DNA of 64,000 nucleotides from DASRAU01 sp035638075 (GCA_035638075.1 DASRAU010000029.1:186001-250000), one strand, 5' to 3'; counted from the stretch's first letter, positions 52,277 to 60,848 are shown. The notes: generated by a model from the sequence alone, not told the origin. Numbers and translations: made by a program.

Positions 52277-52598
52277 AGCGGGAACGCAGGAGCAGGAGCG
52301 CGGTCGTTCGGGAGCGGTCGCGCGGCCGGGACTTCGGCCGGCCGAGTCGCGGCACCGCCAGGATCAACCGGAAGGGGTTGGCGCGCCGCCTCAGGGCGCG
52401 CAGGGGCAGGTTCTGCAGCGACGGACGCAAACGGCGCAACGAGCGCCGCGCGACCCGCTCGCGCCGCCGCCACGCAGGAGATCCGGCGGCGCAGGACATC
52501 CGGGAAGGTCGGGGCATCAGTCGAACCATCGAGTTCTCCAGCGATGAGTTCGGGAAGGGCCGCCCGGGCCTACGGCGGGCGGCCCCTCCCGTGTCCGC
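52277..52598. other. Intergenic region between convergent genes
   Basis: 322 bases between the FAD oxidoreductase (+) and the alpha/beta-hydrolase (-). It contains the hairpin terminator for the hydrolase gene. A minus-strand frame starting at 52529 with GGAGA before the ATG encodes an Arg-rich 115-residue peptide that runs back into the oxidoreductase gene; I cannot show it is real. Nothing else is recognisable. Confidence 0.4.
52552..52590 (-). terminator. Hairpin terminator of the alpha/beta-hydrolase gene
   Basis: GGGAAGGGCCGCCCG (52552-52566) pairs with CGGGCGGCCCCTCCC (52576-52590) over 15 positions with one mismatch; the loop is nine bases. It begins nine bases past the hydrolase stop on the minus strand. 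There is no T-run, so it may stop transcription weakly or only protect the mRNA end. Confidence 0.5.
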
Positions 52599-53423
52599 TC
52601 AGGCCTTCAGGAAGCCGAGCAGGTCCTCGTTGAGGCGTTCCTTCTGCGTGTCGCACACGCCGTGCGGCGCTCCGGGGTAGACGATGAGCTTGCAGTCCTT
52701 CAGGAGCTTCGCGGCCGCTTTCGCGCTGGAGGCGATCGGCACCACCTGGTCGTCATCGCCGTGGATGACGAGGCTCGGCACGTCGCACTTGCGCAGGTCG
52801 GCGGTGAAATCGGTCTCGGAGAAGGCGCGGATGCAGTCGATGGCGTTGCGATGTCCCGTCATCATCCCCTGCATCCAGAAGGAATCGACCATCCCCTGCG
52901 AGACGCGGGCGCCAGGCCGGTTGAAGCCGAAGAACGGGCCGTTGGCGAAGTCGCGGTAGAACTGCGACCGGTCGGTGAGGCAGGAGGTCCGCATGCCGTC
53001 GAACACCTCGCGCGGCAGGCCGGCCGGGTTCTGCTCGGTCTTCAGCATCAGCGGCGTCACCGAAGAGACGAGCACGACCTTCGACACCCGCTTCGTCCCG
53101 TAGCGGCCGACGTACCGCGCCACCTCGCCCCCGCCGGTCGAGAAACCGACGAGGCAGGCGTTCTCGACCTTGCAGGTCTCGAGAAGCCGCGCCAGGTCGT
53201 CGGCGTACGTGTCCATGTCGTTCCCGCTCCACGGCTGGCTGCTGCGGCCGTGGCCGCGCCGGTCGTGGGCGATGCAGCGGTAGCCGCGCGACGCCAGGAA
53301 GAGCATCTGCGACTCGAAGCTGTCCGAATTCAGGGGCCAGCCGTGGCAGAAAACGATCGGCTGCCCGTTCCCCCAGTCCTTGTAATAAATCTCGGTCCCA
53401 TCCTGCGTCGTGAAACGGCTCAT
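52599..53423 (-). CDS. Alpha/beta-hydrolase, non-heme chloroperoxidase-like
   Basis: 274 residues. The ATG at 53423 follows AGGAGGACTC. FCHGWPLNSDSFESQM gives the oxyanion loop, the nucleophile is in LVGFSTGGGEVARY, the aspartate in VIHGDDDQVVP, and the histidine in YPGAPHGVC. This matches the cofactor-free chloroperoxidase/esterase group (GFSTGGGEV is typical). In vivo these act as esterases or perhydrolases. It stands alone with its own hairpin downstream. No signal peptide, so cytoplasmic. Confidence 0.9.
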   Translation of the reverse strand: MSRFTTQDGTEIYYKDWGNGQPIVFCHGWPLNSDSFESQMLFLASRGYRCIAHDRRGHGRSSQPWSGNDMDTYADDLARLLETCKVENACLVGFSTGGGEVARYVGRYGTKRVSKVVLVSSVTPLMLKTEQNPAGLPREVFDGMRTSCLTDRSQFYRDFANGPFFGFNRPGARVSQGMVDSFWMQGMMTGHRNAIDCIRAFSETDFTADLRKCDVPSLVIHGDDDQVVPIASSAKAAAKLLKDCKLIVYPGAPHGVCDTQKERLNEDLLGFLKA

Positions 53424-53637
53424 GAGTCCTCCTGGCCTGCGACTGCGGTGGAAAATCCCGATGTGGGTGTCGGTATCGACTCTATTCACCTGTCAGGAAG
53501 GAACCATCCCGATTGCTACGTAAACGGACCGGTGGGAATGTGGAGAACTCTGTGGACGGATTGTGTGATGGCCGGAACGCCGTGCGGGACGTGGCTTTGA
53601 ACGGAGCCTTCGGCGGAGGCGGCGCGCGCCGCGCCTC

Positions 53638-54861
53638 TCAGCGGGAGACGGGCGGAACGCCGTCGAGGAGTGCCGCGAAGCGGGGGTCGCCGGAGAGGGA
53701 CGCGAGGTCCGGGTCCTTGCGCACCTGTTCCCGATCGGTGATGCGGCCGGTGCCGAAGGCGCGCGTCAGGAGTTCGATGGCGCGCTCCTTCTCCCCCGCA
53801 AGGGCGTAGGAGCAGGCGGCGTTGTACCAGGTCAGCGCCGGCATCGAGCCGAGATCGCCGGCGTGCGCGTACTCCTCGCCCGCTTCGCGGAAACGCTTGA
53901 GGTTGTAGAGCGCCTCGCCCATGCCCTGGTGCGCCGCCGGGTTGTCGGGCTGCGCCTTGCTCCACCCCTGCGTCGTCTCGAGGGCGGCCGGCCAATCCTT
54001 CGCCGCGAGCTGCTGCCGCGCCCGCAACTCCTGCGCGTTGGCGCGCAACCCTTCCTGCACGCCGGATGTCAGGTGGTCCTTCATGAATGTCAGGGTCTGC
54101 CTGACAATCGCGCGCGAGGCGTCGTTGTCGTCGAAGGCATCGAAGGCGTGATGACCGCCCGGCAGGTTGACGACGGTCAGGGGCGCGTTGCGCGTCACCG
54201 CCTTCGCGACATACGCGTCGATGGCCCCGTTGAACAGGGCGTTGTCGAGACCGGCGCGGCCGATGAAGAGAGGCAGGTCGGTTCGGATGTAGGCGTCGCT
54301 GAGCTGACCGTAGTAGAGAACGACCACCTTGATGAAGTCGTTCTTCGGATCCATCGCGTACGGCATGGCGACGCCGACGTTGGCCGAGCAGGCCCAGAGG
54401 CCGATGTCGTTCGCGTCGAGGCGCAGGTCGGCCGCCTTGCGCCGCACGGCGGCGACGACATCCGCGATGTCCTCCGCCGCCTGGCCCTGGCGGCTGTTGT
54501 GCAGCACCGCCGCCATCCCGGAGACCGCGGCGAGCCGCGCCCATGACTTGTAGATGCCCCAGTTCTTCAGAGGAATCTCCGGATCCCCCACGCCGTTCGC
54601 GAACACCACGACGGGCGGCGGAGCCGTCGTCGATGCGGTGGGCGGCAGGTAGACATCGAACGCCAGCCGCCTGTCCCCCACCGTCTTGAACGGAATGTCG
54701 GAGCGCACCTGCACCCGATCCATGTTGGGAAGGCTCAGGACGCACTTGTCGTTGAGCAGGTCGGGCGCGCGCTGCGCCGGCGACGACGTGATCGCCGCCA
54801 TGGCGACAGCGGCGACGGCACTCAGGGTGACGAGGCGATGCGGGGCGACGGAACGGGACAT
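53638..54861 (-). CDS. Secreted alpha/beta-hydrolase with C-terminal TPR repeats
   Basis: 407 residues. Signal peptide MSRSVAPHRLVTLSAVAAVAMAAITSS. Residues 60-250 form a dienelactone-hydrolase-like domain (VVVFANGVGDP, GLWACSANVGVAMPYAMD with an Ala-Cys-Ser-Ala in place of the normal GxSxG elbow, and LPGGHHAFD near the end). C-terminal residues 260-400 are tetratricopeptide-like (WSKAQPDNPAAHQGMGEALYNLKRFREAGEEYAHAG). Cys/Ser at the elbow could be the nucleophile; if neither is, it is inactive. The TPR part suggests a protein partner in the periplasm. Confidence 0.82.
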   Translation of the reverse strand: MSRSVAPHRLVTLSAVAAVAMAAITSSPAQRAPDLLNDKCVLSLPNMDRVQVRSDIPFKTVGDRRLAFDVYLPPTASTTAPPPVVVFANGVGDPEIPLKNWGIYKSWARLAAVSGMAAVLHNSRQGQAAEDIADVVAAVRRKAADLRLDANDIGLWACSANVGVAMPYAMDPKNDFIKVVVLYYGQLSDAYIRTDLPLFIGRAGLDNALFNGAIDAYVAKAVTRNAPLTVVNLPGGHHAFDAFDDNDASRAIVRQTLTFMKDHLTSGVQEGLRANAQELRARQQLAAKDWPAALETTQGWSKAQPDNPAAHQGMGEALYNLKRFREAGEEYAHAGDLGSMPALTWYNAACSYALAGEKERAIELLTRAFGTGRITDREQVRKDPDLASLSGDPRFAALLDGVPPVSR

Positions 54862-54933
54862 GCGGTCCTCCCGGGCGGGCTCATGGTACGGAAGAGGAGG
54901 GCGGCCGTGTGTAAAAAGCTGTCAAAGGCGGGG

Positions 54934-54974
54934 AAAAAAGATGAAGCCCGGTGACGCCGAAGCGTCACCGGGCT
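54934..54974 (-). terminator. Strong intrinsic terminator after the His/Tyr/Pro-rich gene
   Basis: Minus strand AGCCCGGTGACGC (54974-54962), TTCG loop, GCGTCACCGGGCT (54957-54945): a perfect 13-base-pair stem with a UUCG tetraloop. A short spacer and a run of six T residues (54939-54934) follow. Confidence 0.9.
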
Positions 54975-55037
54975 CCTGACTCACCAACCGCCGCCCCCTC
55001 CCAGGTCAGTGGCGGCCAGTGAGGCCAACTCGGGATG

Positions 55038-55571
55038 TCAATGACCGACGTACGTGCCGCCGACCGCGAACCCGGAGCCCGCGACGCTCCAGCCGATGGC
55101 CAGGCGCGGCATCGCAACCGGCACGGTCACCGGCACCGCATGAACCGGCGGCGCGACATACGCAGGCGGACCAACGTACACCGGGGGCGCGGCGTACACC
55201 GGAGCAGGCACGTAAACCGAGTCTCCACAGTACGAGTACGGACGGTAGACGACCGTTGAACCGACCCAGACCGGGAACCGGTACGTGTAGTGCACGTGCC
55301 GGTGCGGCCCGTAGTAGGCGCTACCCGCGTAATAGGGGTCGTACCATCCGTGATGTCCGTGGACGATGACTCGCGGCACCGCAACCGGGTACGTCGCGTA
55401 TCCCTGGTGCTTTCCGGGGGCCCCATGTCCGTGACCGCCGTGATTCCCGTGGCCATGGCCATCGGCCAATGCCGCCACCGGGCTCAACGACAGAGCGGCG
55501 AAGAGGACGGCCGTCACTGCGAGACTCTTGCTGCGAAGTCGCGTGTGGTGGGTCACTCGATTCGTCGTCAT
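55038..55571 (-). CDS. Secreted His/Gly- and Tyr/Pro-rich low-complexity protein
   Basis: 177 residues. A signal peptide (SLAVTAVLFAALSLSPVAALA) is followed by a His/Gly run (DGHGHGNHGGHGHG), a Tyr/His-rich part (HGHHGWYDPYYAGSAYYGPHRHVHY), and Val/Tyr/Pro-rich repeats (YAAPPVYVGPPAYVAPPV). No catalytic motif is visible. A single cysteine (YCGDS) remains. The histidine run could bind metal and the repeats suggest an extracellular, flexible or surface-associated protein. The ATG has GGAGGGAACC before it. A strong terminator ends its transcript. Real protein likely; function unknown. Confidence 0.75.
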   Translation of the reverse strand: MTTNRVTHHTRLRSKSLAVTAVLFAALSLSPVAALADGHGHGNHGGHGHGAPGKHQGYATYPVAVPRVIVHGHHGWYDPYYAGSAYYGPHRHVHYTYRFPVWVGSTVVYRPYSYCGDSVYVPAPVYAAPPVYVGPPAYVAPPVHAVPVTVPVAMPRLAIGWSVAGSGFAVGGTYVGH

Positions 55572-55789
55572 GGTTTGGTTCCCTCCGGGAACTCGCTTCC
55601 GTGGTTTCTTAACGCAACCTTGGTGCCAGTCGATCCCTCCCGGAAGGCAACGCCGATCTGCCTGTCGAAACGGGGGTTAGGGGTGCGATCGCCAAACCGT
55701 CCCGCCGGAGGCGGCGTCGCCGTGTCCGTACTTTCTGGAGACGCCTTCGGACAGTCCGGCATCCAGTCCGGACAGCGGCACGAGCCGAA

Positions 55790-56746
55790 TCAGAGATCCC
55801 GGAATTCCGGCAGGCTGCGATAGCGATCGATCCGGTCGCAGAAGAAGGTGAGGACCCGGAGTCCCTCGCGCGCCAGCCGGGCCGCCACCGTGAGGTTCGT
55901 CCCGCTGCTGGGCCCGACCGGGAAGCCGGAGCGGTTCAGGCGGCGGGTCGCTTCGAGGGCTTCGGCGTCGCTCACCAGGACCGCGTCGTCGAGAACTCCG
56001 CGGTGGCGTTCGACGATGCCGGGGACCAGCCCGTCGCCGATCCCTTCCTGCAGGTGGCAGACGGCCGCCGGGCCGGGAATGAGCGGCGGTCCCGTCGGGG
56101 GGTGCATGGAGGCGGGGAACAGGATCTTGCAGACGTACGGGCTCGCTTCCGGCTCGACCGCGAGCAGGCGCGTCCCGGGATGCTGCTTCTTCAGATAGCC
56201 TCCCGCCCCGACCAGGGTCCCTCCGGTCCCGATGCCGGCGACGACCACATCGAAATAGTCCACGCCGTGGGCGCGCGCCTGCGCCAGCGCCTCCTGTCCC
56301 ATGAGCGCCTGTCCCTCGACGCCCGCCTCGTCCTCGAATTGATCGAAGAGGTGGCGTCGAGACCCGGCGGCGGCGTAGTCATGCGCCCGGTTGATGGCGC
56401 CGACGACTCCCTCCGATTCCGGGGTGAGCATCAGGCGGCCCCCGTGCGCGCGGATGATCGTCTTGCGCTCCTCGGTCATGTTCTCGGGCATGAAGATGAC
56501 CGCCTGGAGCCCGGCGAGCGCCGCCCAGTAGGACAGGGCGATGCCGGCGTTGCCGGACGTCGGCTCGATCACCTCGTCGCCGCGGCGCAGGCTCCCGGCC
56601 CGCAGCCCCTCGGAGAGGACGTAACGGGCGACCCGATCCTTGACGCTGCCGCTCGGGTTCTCGTGCTCGCACTTGGCCCAGACGCCCTCCACCTGGACGA
56701 GTCTCGTCGGGCCGCTCCGCGGCAGGCGCGCAGGCGCCTCGGTCAT
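55790..56746 (-). CDS. Cysteine synthase/CBS-family PLP enzyme
   Basis: 318 residues. PLP lysine in NPSGSVKDRVARY, the substrate loop EPTSGNAGIALSYW, the phosphate cup AGIGTGGTLVGAGG, and SGFPVGPSSGTNL near the end. This is the fold II beta-family of O-acetylserine sulfhydrylase (CysK/CysM) and cystathionine beta-synthase. It forms a C-S bond on an activated serine. The start overlaps the stop of the metallo-beta-lactamase-fold gene as ATGA, pointing to a joint sulfur or thiol pathway. The exact donor cannot be fixed. Confidence 0.88.
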   Translation of the reverse strand: MTEAPARLPRSGPTRLVQVEGVWAKCEHENPSGSVKDRVARYVLSEGLRAGSLRRGDEVIEPTSGNAGIALSYWAALAGLQAVIFMPENMTEERKTIIRAHGGRLMLTPESEGVVGAINRAHDYAAAGSRRHLFDQFEDEAGVEGQALMGQEALAQARAHGVDYFDVVVAGIGTGGTLVGAGGYLKKQHPGTRLLAVEPEASPYVCKILFPASMHPPTGPPLIPGPAAVCHLQEGIGDGLVPGIVERHRGVLDDAVLVSDAEALEATRRLNRSGFPVGPSSGTNLTVAARLAREGLRVLTFFCDRIDRYRSLPEFRDL

Positions 56747-57525
56747 GCCCGCTCCGCCGCGGAGCGCCGCGCGCTCAGGCGCGAGCCGGGAATGGTCATG
56801 TCGCGACCGTCGGGGAAGCGGATCCAGGCCTTGGTGCCGCCGTCGTAGTCGCGCGCCTCGACGATGACGCGCACGGTAACGCCGTCGAAGCGGCCGGTGC
56901 CGGTCCCTTCCACATCCACGCCCAGGAGCACGCGCAGGAACGGATTGGCGGCGCGCTCCTCCCCGATGCTGGTCGGCTCGGAGTGACCCGGGGCCACCTG
57001 CACGTCATCCGGAAGGGACAGCAGCCGCTCGAGGAGCGACCGCTTCAGATCCGCGAAGTCGGTGTGTCCCGGCGCGGTCGTGCTTCCGATGGCGCCGCGG
57101 AACAGCGTGTCCCCGGTGAAGCAGACCGCCGGGCTGCCCTGGCCGCTCACGTCGGCCACGAGCCAGGCGGTCTGTCCGTCGGTGTGCCCGGGGATGTGCA
57201 TCGCCTCCACACGCAGCGGACCCGCGGCGACGACGTCGCGGTCGCCCACCTCCCGATCGACTCCACCCATTCGCGCCGCTTCGAGCGGATGGGCGGCCAC
57301 GTGCGCGCCGGTCGCCGCCACGAGCGCCTCGCGCTCGGCGACGTGATCGCCGTGGTGATGGGTCAGGAGGAGATGGGTGATGCGCAGACGCCTCCGCCGG
57401 ACCAGGTCGAGCACGGGCCCGGCCGGGCCGCCGGCGTCCACGATCACGCCGGCGCCCCCCTCCGCCGCGGCGGCGATCCAGGTGTTGGAGAGCCAGCGGG
57501 GATGTTCGACCCGTTCGAGGATCAT
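56743..57525 (-). CDS. Metallo-beta-lactamase-fold hydrolase, glyoxalase II-like
   Basis: 260 residues. Metal ligands: LTHHHGDH (HxHxDH), HIPGHTDGQ, and FTGDTLFRG. This resembles glyoxalase II and persulfide dioxygenases, which act on thioesters or persulfides. After the core, the last 60 residues form an extra beta-rich part (VEGTGTGRFDGVTVRVIVEARDYDGGTK) not usual for these enzymes. It is coupled by ATGA overlap to the cysteine-synthase-like gene. TATCAT lies ten bases before the ATG, so the leader may be very short. Confidence 0.85.
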   Translation of the reverse strand: MILERVEHPRWLSNTWIAAAAEGGAGVIVDAGGPAGPVLDLVRRRRLRITHLLLTHHHGDHVAEREALVAATGAHVAAHPLEAARMGGVDREVGDRDVVAAGPLRVEAMHIPGHTDGQTAWLVADVSGQGSPAVCFTGDTLFRGAIGSTTAPGHTDFADLKRSLLERLLSLPDDVQVAPGHSEPTSIGEERAANPFLRVLLGVDVEGTGTGRFDGVTVRVIVEARDYDGGTKAWIRFPDGRDMTIPGSRLSARRSAAERA

Positions 57526-57604
57526 CGCGACCCGGATGATACCCGGCCGCGGGCCGGATCCGCCGCCGTCGCGCTCCGGCCGGGCGGTACCCCTCCCAGC
57601 GTGG

Positions 57605-58285
57605 TCAGCCGGTGAACTTGTAGCCGAGGCCGTGCACGGTGAGCAGGAACTGCGGGTCCGCGGGCCGCGCCTCGATCTTCTTGCGCAGCTTGGCGACGTG
57701 CATGTCCACCGTGCGCGTCAGCGGCGCTTCGTCGTAGCCCCACACCTCGTCGAGCAGGCGCTCGCGCGGCACCACCTCGCCCCGGTGCTGGACGAAGTAC
57801 TGCAGCAGGCGCAGCTCGCGGGCCGACATCTCCACGAGCTTTCCCTTGCGGCGCAGCTCCGCCTTGCGGAAATCGACGCTCACGTCGCCGAAGCGATAGG
57901 CCTCGGCGGTGGCGCTCTGGCCGCTGCTGCGGCGCAGGAGCGCCTCGACCCGGGCCATCAGCTCCATGAAGCCGAAGGGCTTGGTGACGTAGTCGTCCGC
58001 CCCCAGCTTCAGCCCCAGCACCTTGTCGATCTCCTGGCCACGGGCCGTCAGCATGATGATCGGCACCCCGCTGCCGTTCTTGCGGATCTCCTTGCAGACG
58101 TCGAGGCCGCTCATCTTCGGGAGCATCACGTCGAGAATGACCAGGTCGGGAGCGCACTCGGCCGCCTGCTTCAGCCCCTCGGCGCCGTCGCGCGCCAGGG
58201 TCACGTCGTACCCCTCGTAGCGGAACCCGTCGTTGAGCGCGGTCGCCATCGAATCGTCGTCTTCCACCACCAGCACTCTCGGCAT
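57605..58285 (-). CDS. OmpR/PhoB-family response regulator
   Basis: 226 residues. Receiver domain with acidic pocket VEDDD near residue 8, phosphoacceptor D52 (LVILDVMLP), and K102 (VTKPF). The C-terminal winged-helix DNA-binding domain has LVEMSARELRLLQYFVQHRGEVVPRERLLDEVWG and ends KKIEARPADPQFLLTVHGLGYKF. It is controlled by the kinase encoded 52 bases upstream in the same transcript. OmpR/PhoB regulators bind direct repeats about 11 bases apart; a TTACA direct repeat with that spacing is in the promoter region of the kinase gene. Confidence 0.95.
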   Translation of the reverse strand: MPRVLVVEDDDSMATALNDGFRYEGYDVTLARDGAEGLKQAAECAPDLVILDVMLPKMSGLDVCKEIRKNGSGVPIIMLTARGQEIDKVLGLKLGADDYVTKPFGFMELMARVEALLRRSSGQSATAEAYRFGDVSVDFRKAELRRKGKLVEMSARELRLLQYFVQHRGEVVPRERLLDEVWGYDEAPLTRTVDMHVAKLRKKIEARPADPQFLLTVHGLGYKFTG

Positions 58286-58337
58286 CGTGGCTCTCTCCCC
58301 CTCGGCGGCCCGTGGACCGCCGTTTCCTCCGTGTGAC

Positions 58338-59999
58338 TCAGGCCGTGCGCGCCTCGCGCGTGGCCGGGACGTCCGGCTCGCGCGACGGCAGGTGCAGCGT
58401 GAAGGTGCTGCCCTGTCCCGGCTCGCTCTCGACCGTGACGCGCCCGCCGTGCACCGTGACGATGTGCTGCACCAGCGACAACCCCAGCCCGCTCCCCTTC
58501 ACCTCGTGCACCAGGCCGGTCGAGACCCGGTGGAAGCGGTCGAAGATCTTCGCCTGCTCGTCGCGCGGGATGCCGACGCCGTGGTCGCGCACGGCGATGG
58601 TCACCTCCCCCGCGCCTCCGGTGAGCGTCACCTGGATCTCGTGCGCTTCGCCCGAGAACTTCACCGCGTTGTCGAGCAGGTTGTGCACCGCCTGGCCGAG
58701 CGCGTCGGCGTCCGCCAGCACCTCCGGGAGCGGGCGATCCGCGACGACCCGCACCGTGAAGCCATGGTGGCGTAGATGGACGTCGAACGACTGCAGCACG
58801 CCCTCGACCACCTGGGCGACGTCGGTCGGGGCGAAGGTGTACGTCTTGCGCCCCGACTCGATGCGCGAGAAGTCGAGGATGTTCTCGATGAGACGCGACA
58901 GGCGCCGGCTCTCCCGCTCGATGTACTCGCCGTATTCGCGCACCTTGTCCGGCGTCTGCACCCGCCCCAGCCGCAGGAGCTCGGCGAACACGCGGATGGA
59001 GGCGAGCGGCGTGCGCAGCTCGTGCGACACGTTCGACACGAAGTCGGTCTTCATGGTGGACAGCCGCATCATCCGGTCGGCGGCGCGCAGCGCCAGCCCG
59101 AGGCTGACCACGAGCGCGCCCCCGAGCAGGAGCAGCAGCCCGGCGTTGATCGCGAAGTTCACGCTGGCGAAGTGCTCCGGCGTCGAGCGGTGGTTGTGGA
59201 GGATGAGGCTCCAGTCGGTGAACACGAACGGGAAGCGGCTGGTCACGACCTCGCCCGGCTGCGCGGCGTGCTCGGTGCCGAAGACGAGCCGTCCCTGGCC
59301 GTCCTTCACCAGCACCTCGAGGTCCTTCACCGACTCGCCGGGGAAGTACTCCGGGAGCGACTTCTGGATGACCGCCGGCAGGAGTTTCTCGCGGAAAAAC
59401 CGGCCGTCCAGGACGAAGCCGGCCACCGCCGCCACCTGGTGATCGTCGCTGGTGATCGGATTGAGGATGATGCGGTAGTCGGGGTTGCGCTCCTCGACGG
59501 TGAGAATCCCCCCCTCCACCGGGTGCCGCCGCATGCGCGACACCTGCCACGGCATGGTGGCCGAGATGATCGCCATGGTCTCCTCGTCGGCCGGCACGGC
59601 GATGAGCCGCTGCGTTCCGGGATCGAGGACGCGCAGCTCGCCGGTGCTGAACTGCGTGAAGTCCATGACGAACATGCGCGCCGCGCCCTTGATCGGCTTC
59701 TGCGTCCACTGGCTGGCGACGAGGTCGAGCCGTTCCTGCATGAACCAGCCGGCGGGGAGGTTCAGGGCGCGCTCGGCGGCGGAACGGTAGAAGTACTGCA
59801 CCTCGGTGCCGATCGCCTCGAGGTAGTTGTCGAGGGTGGCGCGGCGCGCGATCGCCTGCACGGTGCGCAGCTGCCGCAGCTGCACGAGCTGCAGCACCAG
59901 CAGCACCAGGAGCGGGATGAGCACGCCGACGAGACCGGCCCACAGCGTGTGCCGCCGGACGAACGCCGCCGCCCGCCCCCACCAGCCCCCGTCGTTCAT
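58338..59999 (-). CDS. Membrane sensor histidine kinase
   Basis: 553 residues. Two membrane helices, about residues 19-41 and 282-306, enclose a roughly 240-residue extracytoplasmic sensor region. The HisKA box is FVSNVSHELRTPLASI with H326, then the HATPase parts NLLDNAVKFSG, VRDHGVGIPRDEQAK and GSGLGLSLVQHIV. It would phosphorylate the OmpR-type regulator encoded next. The sensor region has no domain I recognise, though its repeated VLDGRFFREKLLP and FTDWSLILHN strands hint at a dCache-like fold. ATG lies seven bases after a TATATT box: probably leaderless. Confidence 0.93.
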   Translation of the reverse strand: MNDGGWWGRAAAFVRRHTLWAGLVGVLIPLLVLLVLQLVQLRQLRTVQAIARRATLDNYLEAIGTEVQYFYRSAAERALNLPAGWFMQERLDLVASQWTQKPIKGAARMFVMDFTQFSTGELRVLDPGTQRLIAVPADEETMAIISATMPWQVSRMRRHPVEGGILTVEERNPDYRIILNPITSDDHQVAAVAGFVLDGRFFREKLLPAVIQKSLPEYFPGESVKDLEVLVKDGQGRLVFGTEHAAQPGEVVTSRFPFVFTDWSLILHNHRSTPEHFASVNFAINAGLLLLLGGALVVSLGLALRAADRMMRLSTMKTDFVSNVSHELRTPLASIRVFAELLRLGRVQTPDKVREYGEYIERESRRLSRLIENILDFSRIESGRKTYTFAPTDVAQVVEGVLQSFDVHLRHHGFTVRVVADRPLPEVLADADALGQAVHNLLDNAVKFSGEAHEIQVTLTGGAGEVTIAVRDHGVGIPRDEQAKIFDRFHRVSTGLVHEVKGSGLGLSLVQHIVTVHGGRVTVESEPGQGSTFTLHLPSREPDVPATREARTA

Positions 60000-60311
60000 G
60001 CGCCGGAATATACCGCGAAGGAACCGGCCGTCTCGCGGGCCGGACCGTTGATTACACGGACTTTACATCCGATACATCGTTTGACCACCGCGGTCAGGAC
60101 ATTTACATCGCCTCGCCGTAATCTCACGCCCGCAATGGACAGCGGGGAGCAACAAGCGATGCAAGCACGAAGGAACCGACCCGGCAGCCGCCCGATGGAC
60201 CCCGCGGCCCATCCCTGCCAAATGCAGACCCACCCTCACAGAGCGAGAACCAGAGCAATCGGCGACAGGCGGCTGCCGGGCGGTTCAAAAAATCCGAGGA
60301 GGATCGACGCC
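60000..60311. other. Divergent regulatory region between the histidine kinase and the PDZ gene
   Basis: 312 bases. It holds a TATATT (-10-like) box just before the kinase ATG, TTACA direct repeats, a TGACC-N5-GGTCA inverted repeat (60082-60096), and the ribosome-binding site of the PDZ gene. An ATG at 60135 (frame MDSGEQQAM...) opens a frame I do not trust, with a charged, low-complexity peptide. Confidence 0.5.
60052..60109 (+). promoter_or_regulatory. Candidate OmpR-type operator and promoter of the PDZ gene
   Basis: TTACA at 60052-60056 and 60063-60067, 11 bases apart (TTACA-N6-TTACA), then ATACA at 60072-60076. Downstream: TTGACC (60081-60086), 17 bases, TACATC (60104-60109) as weak promoter boxes, and a further TTACA at 60103-60107. 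The 11-base step matches OmpR/PhoB-family binding sites. Confidence 0.4.
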
Positions 60312-60842
60312 ATGACCCGTTCCGCGAAGTTGATCGCGATTCTGGCTTTGACGCTGCTTGCACTCGCCCCGATCGCCATGGCCGGCGAGGGGAAGGATTG
60401 CGCCGGCAAGGACGCCGCGGCCGCCAAGGACATGCACGCCGCGAAGAAATGCACCTACAACACGCAGGAGTGCCTCGACCACATGGCCGCCAAGCTGCAG
60501 AGCTCCGGCTGGGTCGGCATCGAGCTGGACAAGGATGACAGCGGCGTGATGACGGTGCAGCGCGTGGTTCCGGGCAGCCCGGCGGAGCAGGCCGGCTTCC
60601 AGGTCGGTGACGTCCTGTTCGCCCTCAACGGCATCGAGATCAGCGACAAGAACGAATCGGCCCTGAAGACCGCCAAGAAGGACTGGAAGCCGGGGCAGAG
60701 CGTCAGCTACACGCTGAAGCGTGACGGCCGCCCGGTGAACGCCAACCTGACGCTGGGCGTGATGCCGGCGGACGTGCTGGCGAAGTTCATCGGCGAGCAC
60801 ATGCTCGAGCATGCATCGACCGAGGTCGTCGCTTCGAAGTAA
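60312..60842 (+). CDS. Exported CX6C-PDZ protein, first of two paralogues
   Basis: 176 residues. Signal peptide MTRSAKLIAILALTLLALAPIAMA, then an Ala/Lys-rich linker with one cysteine (C30). A conserved segment follows: CTYNTQECLDHMAAKLQSSGWVGIELD, with a C-X6-C pair (C47, C54) and His57-Met58. The PDZ domain begins at the end of it and has the loop VVPGSPAEQAGFQVGDVLFALNG. The tail GEHMLEH (161-167) is shared with the next protein. PDZ domains bind peptide C-termini; here no protease domain is attached, so it would act as an adapter or ligand-binding protein outside the cytoplasm. The ATG has GAGGA upstream. Confidence 0.8.
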   Translation: MTRSAKLIAILALTLLALAPIAMAGEGKDCAGKDAAAAKDMHAAKKCTYNTQECLDHMAAKLQSSGWVGIELDKDDSGVMTVQRVVPGSPAEQAGFQVGDVLFALNGIEISDKNESALKTAKKDWKPGQSVSYTLKRDGRPVNANLTLGVMPADVLAKFIGEHMLEHASTEVVASK

Positions 60843-60848
60843 TCCCTC

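Noticed and set aside
52182..52529. Arg-rich minus-strand frame with GGAGA before its ATG
   Set aside because: It overlaps the end of the FAD oxidoreductase gene, has no recognisable domain and a skewed Arg/Pro composition. The ribosome-binding site is the only support, so I left it out as a gene.
55568..55762. Small minus-strand frame upstream of the His/Tyr/Pro-rich gene
   Set aside because: It has no ribosome-binding site of note, ends inside the next gene's start and its composition does not resemble a protein here.
60135..60300. Alternative earlier start for the first PDZ protein
   Set aside because: The in-frame extension is not preceded by a ribosome-binding site and would place the signal peptide far inside the protein. 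The ATG at 60312 with GAGGA fits better.
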